Below are positions 11,076 to 22,765 of a DNA stretch of 64,000 nucleotides, piece by piece (the stretch's first letter is position 1; every line of letters starts with the position of its first letter). Source of the DNA: Siphlonurus alternatus (lineage: Eukaryota > Arthropoda > Insecta > Ephemeroptera > Siphlonuridae); assembly GCA_949825025.1 (NCBI GenBank), contig OX463780.1, positions 20,292,356 to 20,356,355 on the forward strand, read 5' to 3'. The translations under genes and the position numbers were made by a program. The notes under the pieces were generated by a model that saw only the letters and a list, made by a program, of their open reading frames with translations, was not told the origin of the DNA and did no database searches.

Positions 11076-12950
11076 TGTCATACGAGTGTATTATGAGGCA
11101 TAGCATTTTTATAAATCTAATTTAAGACTCAGGTATGATAAAACACTGAAACATAAATATGAATTGTAATAAAGTTAATGACTAGAAGAAACTAGGAAAA
11201 AAATAGAACAGTTTAAACATTTAAACTAATTTATAGGTCACAAAATAATATATTCAAACAATTAAAGATCTTTTGAATGTACAAGCTCAATTCAGTTGAA
11301 ATAATTATGTTTAAATTTTGCAATTTAGGTAATACTTGTCTTTATCTATGCAGTATGTATCATATACATTTAGGCTTGTCGCAGACAGAATCGCATGATT
11401 TCGCAGCGGATGATAAAAAAATAATCAGAAACTATGTGATCAGCTGTGCGCACACACAGCTTCGTATCATATATGCTGTCGTATGATAAGAAATTTAGAA
11501 CCGGTTTTAAATGAGAAACGTACGATCGTAAGCTTACGATCGTAGAAATAAAAGTATGTATGTACATTACTTTCATACACAGTATTATATGCATAGTTAC
11601 CATAATTATTACTTCCATTAAAAAATAAAATAAAGTTCTGTTTTTCTGACAATTTGGCAAAAAAAAAAAATAAAAAAGAAAACAAATCCGAAAACCAAAG
11701 TCTAATTTTTATTACAATGTGTAATGTATGCCTTAAATGCTTACCAAGGGAAGAAAACGGGTTCAAAGAACCCTACTGGAAAGTAGCACAAAAAGTAGAC
11801 CAATTCTGAAAGTGAGAATAAAAAAGCATTATTTTATGCATTATTGTTATATTATGCTTCTAAAATTGTGCAATTTAAAAAAGCATGTAAAGTAAAATGC
11901 TATTTTGAATGTTTTGTAAACAACATTTTGCAAATTTGGGGGTTAAACTTCCAAAATTTGAACATTACTATGCAAAATTAAAGCACTATTATTATATGAC
12001 CTCATTCCAAAATTTGGTGACCAAATATCCCAAAGAGAATTATAATGAAAAGAAAGCACAAAATTACGCTAGGTATTTCTTGCATAGCGTTCCGCTTCCT
12101 GTTTTAATGGGTTTATAGGTGTAAAAAGTCATCTTGTCTTACGAGACCTACTTACGTCAAATAATGCTAAGAGACTGCCCCAGTCTGGTGCATATCGCCA
12201 TCATTTTGGGTTGAGATTCACACACTATCATCTAAAACACACATAATTAGCATGTTTAGCATTTCATAAAATAATTAGATTACACTTTAGACGACTATTA
12301 GAAACGTATGGGGCAGATCTCAAGTCGTGGCCCGATGCTTCCGTTATGTGGACTCGAATAGGGTCACTGCCTGCAGTTCCGTGTGAAAGACATTTCGTGC
12401 AATTTTTACTATAATTTAACTTATTGAACCATCTTACCTAATATTAATAATATAAATTAATGAAAATTTGTTCATTTCTCGTCGAATTTTCATAAAAATC
12501 ACAAAAACCCACTTTATGCGTCGACAACACAACAAGGACGAAAACACCTGTGCTTCGCTCTCTTTACTTCGCTTGTTTTCCCACAATCCAATGTTGCCAT
12601 TTTTCTCACTTAAACCCGGCAAAACTTTCTGTTTTTTAAACGCTTCAAAAGTTAGGACAGAAAATATACAAGTAATTTGTTTTACTTAAAGAGTGCAAAC
12701 AACTTCTGTGCATAATGAAATATACAGTAACACTGTAAAATAATATTACTACAGTTATTTTAATTTAAATATTTGCAGTAATGTATTAATTTCAAATAAT
12801 GTTGTGAGAATACTTCTCCATGATATACAATATTCGGATTACAACTACACGAGTTTTCCCGATCTTTATTACGTCACTGCAAACACCTCTCATCATAACT
12901 ACATTACAATTTTCCAAATGTATCAAAATAAGTAAAAAAAATCTGAAATA
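11076..12950. other. A+T-rich DNA, no gene called
   Basis: It holds a perfect 24-bp palindrome TACGATCGTAAG/CTTACGATCGTA at 11521-11544 and a poly-A-like run near 11659-11680. Small open frames here lack splice or domain support. Confidence 0.45.
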
Positions 12951-13140
12951 ACTAACAATTTTCCCGAAATTTCTAATTCCGTCTACACCAGCGGCAACAC
13001 TGCCGTGGTCCTGAACTCCGCGGTCAACGCTCTCTCGCGTCAACACGTGAAGCGGGCGCGAGAAATACTTCTGATACTCTGCGTACCTGCTCAGAGATGG
13101 CGATGAGGTATTAAAAAATACAGCCGCCACCTAACGGGTC
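12951..13140 (-). promoter_or_regulatory. G+C-richer island, possible 5' end of zinc-finger gene
   Basis: A CpG-containing block with an E-box CACGTG (about 13047) and a plus-strand AGATGGCG motif (13095). On the minus strand a CTGAGCAG|GTACGC donor-like site lies at 13087/13086, so a non-coding first exon of the zinc-finger gene is conceivable. There is no direct evidence of a transcript. Confidence 0.2.
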
Positions 13141-14078
13141 ATTTTTTGATAGCGAGTATAAAATATGGTACATTATAATGGTACAACAACCATGTATAAA
13201 TTTCCATATAGTAAAGCGTGCCGGTCATACTGTTTTTAAATCAAATTAATATGTAAATTCAAATTAATTAAATTAGTACCGTATATATAATACGTTGCAA
13301 TATATGGCAACCGCATAAATTATGTGTACTTTTTATAAATTAATCTTATAATATTTCATTTCATTTTGTTTATAGTTTATAATTAATTAAAAGTCAATTA
13401 AATATCGTCATGTTTATTATATATAATATATTAAAATTATATATATTATTCTAAATTCTTCATTGATGCATGCACGTACGTGGCATGATGACCCTGACCC
13501 TGGAATTATATAACAATAACCTAGAGGCTTGCGCGGCACTTTCGCGGTGGAGCTAATATATATAATATAATGATAACATCATACAAAATTTCAAATCTTT
13601 TTATATCAATTAAAATTTTGCTATAGCTTTTCTATTATTATAATATTATAGTCGTCAATATACTAATTAATTAAGTCAGTAAACATATTATCTATAAATA
13701 TATTTAAATTTATTTATTTTTGTGGCTATATTATTTTTTGACTAAATTATTAGATTATCATTGCACTCGAATAAGTGTATTTGGTTTTACTATGTTAAAA
13801 CCAAATTTGTATTTGGTAATTAAATTAAAAATTAGCAGTTATCCAGTTAATTTCGGTTAATTAAAGTGTACCACAAGTGCACCTCAAGGCATACATGCAG
13901 CTAGGTAGGCGGACCCAAAAAACGAACAAACCAACGTACAACTCGGCCAAAAACAATTAAGCCACAACAATGATCATCAGGAACTTAATTTAATACGACC
14001 TAAAAAACATGAAAAATGCATGGATATGGATTTACCATCAAACCTCCTTCCCCCCAACCCCCCCCCCTCCTTCCCTCC
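13141..14078. other. Very A+T-rich intergenic DNA
   Basis: Dominated by TA-rich sequence; nothing else identified. Confidence 0.5.
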
Positions 14079-14915
<837 letters not shown>

Positions 14916-14926
<11 letters not shown>

Positions 14927-14955
14927 ATAATATACATATATTATATTCATTCATA

Positions 14956-15041
<86 letters not shown>

Positions 15042-15081
15042 TATGAATGAATATAATATATGTATATTATTTAATATTATA
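14916..15081. repeat. 44-bp inverted repeat around a (TA)n core
   Basis: The segment at about 14917-14960 is repeated in exact reverse complement at about 15038-15081. A (TA)n core of about 76 bp separates them. Such a structure can extrude as a cruciform. Confidence 0.85.
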
Positions 15082-16320
15082 TTATATGACACTTCGCTCC
15101 TCCATCACAACCTTATAGCCCCCATGGCACCACTTAACCCAAAACCGAGCATCGTGTCCAGCACCCATGTCCCGGTCATTCGAATATAATTATACAGTAT
15201 ATTGTATTTACATAAATTTATAAAATTTTATACAATATATGCGTGCATGATAATACGTACATGGTGTTGTATGTGGAGGGATATATTAATTAAGCTATTA
15301 GGGTTATAAAAATTAATTCCCGAAATCAGAATCCCTCAAGAATTTCATGCATGGTCACATCAGTTGCACTATGTTTTAAAATTCATAAGCGTTCGGTGAG
15401 TCTATCTTTCCCGTATTGCACCCATGGAACTTATAATACTGCATGGCAATTAAAACTCTCAAGATTGAATACCAAAGAATTGATCCCCTCCGAAATTCAA
15501 TGACGATCGAATTTTATTATCGAAGAACCCCACCGCGTATTCCAAATTTTTGTTCTGGCTATTATATACACAACCACTGGGTCAGAGCAAAAATATATAG
15601 ATGTATAATTATGGGATTCATTGCATATATTATAATGCAAAATAATAAATATATTTAATTTACTAAGCACATTGCATTCATTTTAATTATTATTAGCTGA
15701 AAAGATTTAATTATATTTTTATGCACTTCAGTATTGGATTGAGTCATTCGAGTCATTCTTAAATGCTTGCATGGTAATTTTAATGTGTATACTATAATAT
15801 ATAAAATCATATAAATTATCCAGCATGTATATTTTTTATTGTGTGTTAAATCAATTAAATTAATCTGCAGTACAATGCGCGCATTGGCATTTTTAATATC
15901 CAAATTTATACTATATACAATTATACATGACATACGATACACAAAATGCTATTGTTTCAGCTATAATTGTTATTTAATTTTTTAGATTACAAAATTTTGT
16001 TTACACCTCAATGAGCTGAAGCTTGAAAAGAGTGAAAAAGTCAATGTTTTTGTATCTAGAATTATAGCAAGATAAGCAAAGTAGTACTAGTAACCAGCAA
16101 CATAATAAATATAAACAAATTTAGTTTACATTTTGGCAAGTGTAATTTAGATTATTCTTTTTAAACAATATAAATTTGGATAATAAAAAGAGGAAAAAAA
16201 ATACAAAAAATAAAAATATTATACGTACAAAATCAATCAAACATATTAAAACAATAATTCGATCAATATCAATTAAGTAATGAGACATTAATCCTTATTA
16301 TTAAACATCACTTTCGGGAC
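15082..16320. other. A+T-rich intergenic DNA
   Basis: No gene or bounded repeat identified. Frames at 15443-15658 and 15655-15942 look like A+T-driven noise. Confidence 0.45.
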
Positions 16321-16935
16321 CCCAAAATTAACCAGCGTTTTCCTATGCTGGGACGCACTTCCTTTGGGCGAGCGTCTGGGTTCGTCGGAACCCGACGAAA
16401 CTTTTTCTGGGGGTTCCCGGGGGTGGCCGCCGTAACCGGGAAAATAATAAAAAATCCACGTCCGGGGGGGACTGGGGGTGAATTTTTTTATCTAGATTTT
16501 TGGGGTTTTTCGGCCTCCGAGCTCTTCCGGTGCCCTGCGCTGGCCTTGGCCGGTGGAGGTCTTTGCCCGGTGAACTTTTGTTGCTGCCGAGTCGTGTTCG
16601 GTTCCGGACACCGTTTCGGCAGCGCATGCACGCCGCCCGTGAGGTTACGTTTAGAAATTTGGGCTCTTCGGTGTCGTGTGGTCTGTGTTTCGAATCACCG
16701 TGTGTTCGAGTGTTGGTGGGTGGTGTGTTGTCGTGGCCGTGTAGTGAGGACGTCATGCTATTGCGACGTATTACGTGTCACTTTGATGTGTTATGGCCCT
16801 CTATCATGCACTTTGAATCACAAATGTGGACATCATGGACACGGGGTGACCTTGTGCCGCGTGACTCCACGGCTAGAGGGGATCTCCTCCCTGAGTTCAT
16901 CTTTTCGTTGGTTTCGATTTGTGTTTTCTGATACG
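16321..16935. other. G+C-rich, CpG-rich island, unidentified
   Basis: An abrupt switch to G+C-rich DNA. It contains long overlapping open frames on both strands (16345-16938 plus, 16343-16756 minus), as expected of G+C-rich DNA with few stops. The minus frame is Arg/Pro-rich and contains RPPPGTPRKSF. That could fit a retroelement leader or gag-like region, but no zinc knuckle or other domain is visible. No flanking duplication was found. It could be a transposon fragment, a promoter/5' UTR, or an rDNA-like insertion; I cannot decide. Confidence 0.35.
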
Positions 16936-17270
16936 TAAACATGCAACACACAACGTACTAGTGCTACTTTTTCCATTTTTTATACATACAGTGTTTCCTG
17001 CCATTGGAAAGTTTATGGTTACCAACTTCAACAGCTTCTTTGTCGTCCAAGTTTGAATGTTGGTAGAAAAAGGCAAGTCTACCATTGGTAGAAAGAGTTC
17101 TGCTAACTGGGATTCGATTGACTGAAGCTTTTGCATATCGTCAATGCTTTGAAATTATTATAATTTATTAACTTTCTTTGTGTGACTGCTAGCTGCCATC
17201 CCATTGGCTGCTTCTGTTTAGAGGCAACATATATTGCACAAGGGAATCTGACTGCTCAGTGCAGTGATGT
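16936..17270. other. Intergenic DNA
   Basis: A 79-codon minus-strand frame (16897-17136) has no recognisable domain. Short palindromic repeats of GGTAGA/TCTACC occur at 17060-17100. Confidence 0.3.
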
Positions 17271-17355
17271 GAAATTCGCGCGAAGATTGGTCCGCGAAAA
17301 TGCGCATGCGAATATCCGCGCAAGTGCGCGCATATGTGCGTAAGATAGTTTCAAG
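17271..17355 (+). promoter_or_regulatory. Candidate promoter with NRF1, CCAAT and YY1-type motifs
   Basis: Within 85 bp lie GATTGG (reverse CCAAT, 17284), TGCGCATGCG (NRF1-type, 17301), a run of GCGC-containing repeats (17318-17340) and CAAGATGGTGGCC (YY1-type, overlapping the ATG at 17356). In animals this combination, with the YY1 motif on the start codon, marks TATA-less housekeeping promoters. It precedes the candidate first exon. Confidence 0.45.
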
Positions 17356-17477
17356 ATGGTGGCCGCCCGCAAATGGAATCACGTGATGAGCACAGATATT
17401 GTAGACATTCAGAAGTTCGATATTTTTCCCATAGATGGAGATGCCATGGTAGCACATTCCAAGCAAACTACTTTCAG
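17356..17477 (+). CDS. Candidate first coding exon, product unknown
   Basis: An ATG at 17356 in CAAGATGG context opens a frame of 40 codons that begins MVAARKWNHVMSTDIV and continues with a non-low-complexity peptide (QKFDIFPIDGDAMVAHS). TTTCAG|GTGTGA at 17477/17478 is a plausible splice donor in phase 2. Unspliced, the frame ends near 17529. The promoter-like block directly upstream supports it. I do not recognise the peptide, and no second exon could be identified. A minus-strand open frame across the same bases is the main alternative, and chance is also possible. Confidence 0.35.
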
Positions 17478-17870
17478 GTGTGACTTAATTAATATAACTT
17501 TATATAAAATTGATTATTTTCGTAAATAATGCTCGGATTTACTCCCAATTAGGTCTAGGGGGGGTTATAAAATTAAGGTGCAAGTAATGCGGGTTGCATA
17601 CTTTCAGGGGCATGTAGGTTGTGGTTGCATACTTTCAGGGGAAGTTTGGTTGGGTTGCATACTTTCAGGGGCATGTAAGTGAAGGTTGCCTACCTTTAGG
17701 GGTAACTTATAATAACTTTATATAAAAACGAATATTTTCGTAAATAATGCTCGGATCATCTCCCAATTAGGTCTAGGGGGGGTTATCAAATTAAGGTGTA
17801 ATTAATGCGGGTTGCATACTTTCAGGGGCATGTAGGTTGTGGTTGCCTACTTTCAGGGGCAATTTGCGTT
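17468..17870. repeat. Tandem repeat, about 218-bp unit with inner subrepeat
   Basis: CGTAAATAATGCTCGGAT recurs at 17521 and 17739, and the whole flanking context (TAACTTTATATAAAA ... AATTAGGTCTAGGGGGGGTTAT) is repeated with it. Inside, a shorter unit built on GGTTGCATACTTTCAGGGG occurs several times. The first unit overlaps the end of the candidate exon (CTACTTTCAGG), so the exon's donor region seems to have been copied. Confidence 0.8.
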
Positions 17871-18012
17871 CGGTACATCATAGCATTACGAGGTTTAATT
17901 ACAACTGGCCACCTCTTTGTGTTGAAGATGGGCAGTGTCCGGAGTAAGCCCATTGCCTTGCTCGCTCGAACACGACCGGACGCTAAGAAAATAATTAACT
18001 CGAATCTCCCCA

Positions 18013-18160
18013 AACTCCTTAAAAAAATTATTAAATAAAATAAAATAAATAATAATAAAATAGTAGGGGCCTAACAACTGCGTCTGACTCCTTAAAAAAT
18101 TATTAAATAAAATAAAATAAATAATAATAAAATAGTAGGGGTCTAACAACTGCGTCTGAG
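18013..18160. repeat. Two-copy tandem repeat, about 75-bp unit
   Basis: CTCCTTAAAAAAATTATTAA through GTAGGGGCCTAACAACTGCGTCTGA is followed directly by a second, almost identical copy. Confidence 0.85.
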
Positions 18161-18229
18161 TCGTTATCTGAGCCTGTTCATCTTCGCTAATTTAAAACAC
18201 TATAATATCTGTCAACATATGGCTGAGAG

Positions 18230-18412
18230 ATTTTTGGAAGTGCATCACTGCACTGGGTGCATGGAAAGCAAGATGAATTTATCCCAGGGAGGGAGCGGCG
18301 TATTTTTATACTTGAAATGGTCACCCATCCAAGTATTAACCACGCTTGACGTAACCTGACTTCAGTGATCTAACGAGAACCGGTCAATGCATAACGCCAC
18401 GCTCCACCTCTA
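18230..18412 (-). mobile_element. 5S-headed SINE, partial copy including the head
   Basis: On the minus strand the right end reads GGAGCGTGGCGTTATGCATT, then GGTTCTCGTTAGATCACTGA, AGTCAGGTTACGTCAAGCG, TGGTTAATACTTGGATGGG and TGACC. This is the order of 5S rRNA (GTCTCGTC-GATCACCGAAGT-AAGCAACG-GGTTAGTACTTGGATGGGTGACC), including the internal A-box/IE/C-box promoter region. It continues into CTCCCTCCCTGGGATAAATTCATC and GTGCATCACTGC-type body and is then cut off. Confidence 0.75.
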
Positions 18413-18690
18413 CTCTGAATTACTCTGAATTTTTTTAGATTTTTATGAGTCCTGCAACTATTTCTAAATAATTATTGAACGTTCTCAAATTTAAGTTGGC
18501 ACCCCTGAATCGTTAATAAAAAGGATAGGACAGAGACGCCTGTTGATGCCTCCAGAGGGCGTGGCAGCACATTTAATAATTATTTAAAAATAGTTCTGGG
18601 TTTCAAAAAAATCTGGAAAAAATCAGAGTAGCATAATTTGGTACCTTCAATTCATTTCTGTAATAAAAAATTTTCATGTAGGTTGTCCGC
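18413..18690. mobile_element. Foldback MITE, one arm truncated
   Basis: It contains the family core TTTTTTAGATTTTTATGAG, AACTATTTCTAAATAATTATT, the GACGCC centre, and the full right arm ending in TTCTGTAATAAAAAATTTTCATG. The left arm starts abruptly next to the SINE at 18412, with a repeated ACTCTGAATT, so the outer left arm is missing. Confidence 0.75.
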
Positions 18691-19984
18691 ATTTTGCATT
18701 AAAATACCGTTATGATATCACGTACTGAATATATACTTATATAGATGGCAACATATGATTGACAAAAGTAATTAAAAGACTTGAAACCAAACGAGCGTAG
18801 GCGAGTTTACACCCCACCCTAGTTCCATTTTAAAGTTCACACATAACAGCTAACACATAATTTCTGGCCGTGGTTTGGCCAAAGGTGGGCTTGCCCGCTT
18901 GGCCCACGGAGGGCTGCCTCGCCTGGCCCCACCACTTTTTGGTCATCGGGTTGTCGTTGGGGCCCAGGTGGGCTGCCCCAGGAGCGTGAATATTTGGCCA
19001 CGCTTTTGCTTACGTATAATTTAATATTAGATAATTATTAATTTTGCAATATTATTGTTATTTCAGTAGTTATTATAATTTGCTTTGTGTATATGTACTT
19101 AACTTATTTATTTTGCGTTTATAGGTCGAGTTTTTGTTTGTGTCATAGAATTTTGTCAGGTCTATTTTACTTGCATTTCTTCAGGACATAGGTTTTCGTT
19201 ATGGTAGCGTCAGGTTTGATTAAGAATTATATTAAATATTTCTTGATTAAGGTTATATTTTAAAACTATATTAAGTAAAACTCAGGATAGTAAAATTAAC
19301 TTGAAGGTGCGCTGTGACGATGCTCTCTCTCCACTTCTCTAAGCACAACTGAGTGGTTGAAAAATGGCTGCTAGTGAATTCCGTTATCAGAAGCACCAAC
19401 CTAACCAAAATTTCACTGTATACGTAACCTAATTTTACTTAATGAACTACGCAATTTGTTCGATTTTCATTTAATATTAAACTTAGAAATGTCCTGAAAT
19501 GTTATTTTAAATATATTTTTTTACTACATAACGGGATTTTAAGGACAACTTTGTTACAAAATTTAAGTGTAATTTCGCGCTGCAGTTGGCATCTCTCAAA
19601 CTCAGACGCGACTCAGACGGCTCTTCGAAAAATGGCAGCGTACTCACAAAACTTTTTATTTTCCTTTCTTCATTCGTAATATATATTCTTTACATATTTT
19701 CTAAATATTTACATTAAATAAGTATAAATTACTTATTTACGTATTTCACATGAAACAATCAAGTTGTGCGAAATTTTATAATAATTAAATATAGTTAGAA
19801 AAAATTAAAATAATTAATTAATAAATTAATTTAAATTTTTAAAATTTATTGTCCATAATAATTAAATAATAATACTTGACAAAAAAAAAAAAAAAAAAAA
19901 AAAGAAAAAAAAGAAAAAAAAAACGAAGAAAAAAAAATTAAAGTTTGTCAGGAAAAATTTTGAAAATTCTAAGTCCCAAAGTTA
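18691..19984. other. Intergenic DNA
   Basis: A short G+C-rich patch at about 18865-19005 has repeated GGCCCA/TGGGCC motifs. A poly-A-rich block lies at about 19880-19938. Nothing coding is supported. Confidence 0.4.
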
Positions 19985-20200
19985 TTGCATGCCATATGGG
20001 GGCAAAAACCGTGCCCCATACGGCATGCCCAAGTGCTCGGGCTACCCAAAAGTCTCCCCAACTCGGCCCGCAAGTGGCAGCCTACACGCGGCTGCCGGGA
20101 AGCGGGCCGACGTTCGGCAGACTGTGGGCTGCCAGTTGCCCGACGCTTGCCCACAGTGCCCACCTTGGGCCTGCCACTGGCCAGACAAAGTGTGTTAGCT
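19985..20200. other. G+C-rich patch starting with a hairpin
   Basis: GCATGCCATATGGGGGC faces GCCCCATACGGCATGC at about 19987-20031. It is followed by G+C-rich DNA with repeated CTGCC and TGCCC motifs. Several frames are open on both strands, which is not evidence of coding. The resemblance to the patch at 18865-19005 (repeated GGGCTGCC, TTGGCC) suggests a repeat fragment. Confidence 0.4.
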
Positions 20201-20568
20201 GGATGGTATTTTTTCTCCAATCATAATTATATATATAATTATATAACATTTTTAGGACTTTTGTTTTATAATATTTGCAAATATTTCAATGCATTTTGGC
20301 AAGCGCATAATATATTTCCCCGCGTATTCCTACCACATTATTTAAATTATATTCATTTATTTAGTAATAAAGTTATATTATAACGTTGTAATATAATGTC
20401 GAGTACGCGTGCCATAACGATAAAATTCCAATTACTTGCCAAATTATATTATTTTTATTTCTTTTTTTTTTTTTTTCAAATTTAATATGCGTTTCCCATT
20501 TTAATTGCTAGTTGATAATAAAACCTAAAAGCCATCAATTTGTTCTATTATGAAGCGAAGCAACCGAT

Positions 20569-20692
20569 GAAGCTGCAGATCAAACGGCGGGGAATTGCCA
20601 TTGCAGGTAAAGGTTAGTTTCCTATCTCATTTCACTGATAACAACCTCTGTAGTGAAGAAATGGTCTTTAAACCCGTTTGATCTGCGGCTTC
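20569..20692. repeat. Inverted repeat with 19-bp arms
   Basis: GAAGCTGCAGATCAAACGG (20569) faces CCGTTTGATCTGCGGCTTC (20674) with one mismatch, enclosing about 86 bp. It looks like the ends of a very small TIR element; the flanks show no clear duplication. Confidence 0.6.
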
Positions 20693-20849
20693 GATCTCTA
20701 ATTGTATTTTATGTATTAAGATTTTATCGAGCTATAGAGAGGGACTTAACATAATATTTTTTGTCATCTTTTTAGTTTCATAAATTTTATTTTATTTGAA
20801 TTGAGTGATAGAAAATTAGTTTTAAAAAATAAGAATGACGCGAGGGAAT

Positions 20850-21095
20850 TATAATTTCAAGTGCGCATGCAAGAGTGTGCGGGTGTGGCGCTAGACGGCA
20901 GCAGGCAGATAGGCGGACGCGGGCAAGCCACAGGTGCCCACCGCGACTTATCACGCTGCTGGCTTGTGAGTTGCATCACAACGTGTTATAACCGACGAAC
21001 CGCTGACGTCATGGTTAACCGACGGCGTCACTTGATCGCTGTGCGCGGGCAGGTGCGAGACATCCCACCTGCATGACGTCACCCCTCTCAAGTCT
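20850..21095. promoter_or_regulatory. G+C-richer island with CRE and E-box motifs
   Basis: An isolated CpG-containing block with two TGACGTCA-type sites (about 21003 and 21074), CAGGTG/CACCTG E-boxes and an NRF1-like TGCGCATGC. Overlapping short frames on both strands are not convincing. It could be a cis-regulatory element or an unrecognised first exon. Confidence 0.25.
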
Positions 21096-22590
21096 CTCAA
21101 CATAAACTCGAACGTATTATGCGTGCTGGTATTTTTACACGAGTGAAAATATTGCCTTAATTTCATTTAATAACTCAATTAACTGTATAATGTATATTTC
21201 TATTATTTCTATTTTGTAAGTACAAAAAGTATTGTATTTTAATGTGTATCAAATAAATTAGCATATCGTGTAATATTAAATATAATATATATAAAGTATA
21301 TTTTAAACATTATATATTATTATATAAGCAGGCCGTGGCCGCCCCGGCTTGGAATTGGAAGGGACCCACAAAAGTAGGGTCGTATTATATATTATATGGT
21401 AGGGTCTACGAAGAGCCGGGAGGTTAAATTCAATTCAGACACATATAACTGTCATGGTCTGTACCTCTTTGTACTAAAAAATTAAAAAAATAAAATAAAC
21501 AATATTTTGCATAATAAATATATTGAAATATATTAATGGTTAAATTTACAGTATACACTGATGTATGACACTTATGATAGCTTACTGTGATATTTACCAT
21601 TTATGCATTATAAATATATATATATTTTTTGTGCATGCATATGTATATGTGTGTGTGTGTGTTAAAAAAACAATAAATAACCTTTCCGAAGCTGCCGATC
21701 GAGGCCGAGACGATATCATTATTGTCTAAAACATGTTGTGATTATACATCATACACATCAGTACAAATATATAAGCACGTCAATAAATCATATAACAAAA
21801 ACAAGCATGGACAAACAGGGCGTATCAAGGGTTCTGGTCTTTTCCAACCGCCCTCGATCGATCCCTGTCTATAATGTTAAATATTATATTATAAAATGAC
21901 ACCATTCAGCGGCCATATATTATATTATAATGCATTGCTAAGTATTTCCCCATGGTATATAGACGTAAAATACCTTATTTACACCTAAAGGTAAAGAACA
22001 AATTGATTAAAATCCTGCCATGATCAAATAAAAACAATTATTAATTATTAGTATCAAATTATTGAGTTATCACTTTTTTAGTATTTTTAGATGCTGATAT
22101 GATTAAATTTTGACCAAATAAGTCGACTCGCCGCAATCCCAATGATATTCTTCGATCTATATTTTTTTTATCATTTTCCCATGTAACTCAGAAACTTGAT
22201 CCTAATATTTTTCTTCTTTTCTCAATTATAATTATCGTTTTTTATATAATATTTATTAATTAATTAATAAATTAATTTTAATTTATTTATTTATTTATTT
22301 ATTTATATTTTTTTATAAAGATCGCGATGCACTGAAATCTGAAATTAATAGATTCTATATTAAAATTTAAGAAACGAGAAAATTAATTTAATAATGAAAA
22401 AAAAAAAATGTGTTATTAAAAGAACAATATATTTGTCGTTTTCAATTATTATAAGTTTATGTAATGAAAATTTATAAAAAAAAAAGAGCAAGCAGTACAC
22501 CCCTTCTCGAAAAATAAGTCCAGTGGTCATGTGGTTGACCACTCTCCAGTTGAATTTTCGCCAGTTGTTAACCATTTGATTAGTGATTGT
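21096..22590. other. A+T-rich intergenic DNA
   Basis: A small G+C patch (21330-21365) sits in TA-rich sequence, with a (GT)n run near 21650-21662 and a (TTTA)n run near 22285-22308. No gene supported. Confidence 0.45.
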
Positions 22591-22765
22591 TGTCTAGTGG
22601 TCACCCAGTGGTCACGGCCTAGTGGTCACCCAGTGGTCACGGTCTAGTGGTCACCCAGTGGTCTCCCAGTAGTCACCCAGTTGTCACGGCCTATAGTGGT
22701 CTCCCAGTAGTCACCCAGTTGTCACGGCCTAGTTGTCGCCAGGAAGTGGTCACGCCGCATCCTAG
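22591..22765. repeat. GTGGTCACC minisatellite
   Basis: A tandem array built on TAGTGGTCACCCAGTGGTCACGG, with longer units that add TCTCCCAGTAGTCACCCAGTTGTCACGG. Looser variants extend on both sides (22514-22590 and 22766-22890). Confidence 0.85.

Noticed and set aside
19945..20383. Overlapping open frames over the G+C-rich patch
   Set aside because: All frames are open because of low stop-codon density; there is no start context, domain or splice support.
22591..22765. Possible CRISPR array because of regularly spaced repeats
   Set aside because: Units are contiguous, variable in length and lack unique spacers; the window is eukaryotic.
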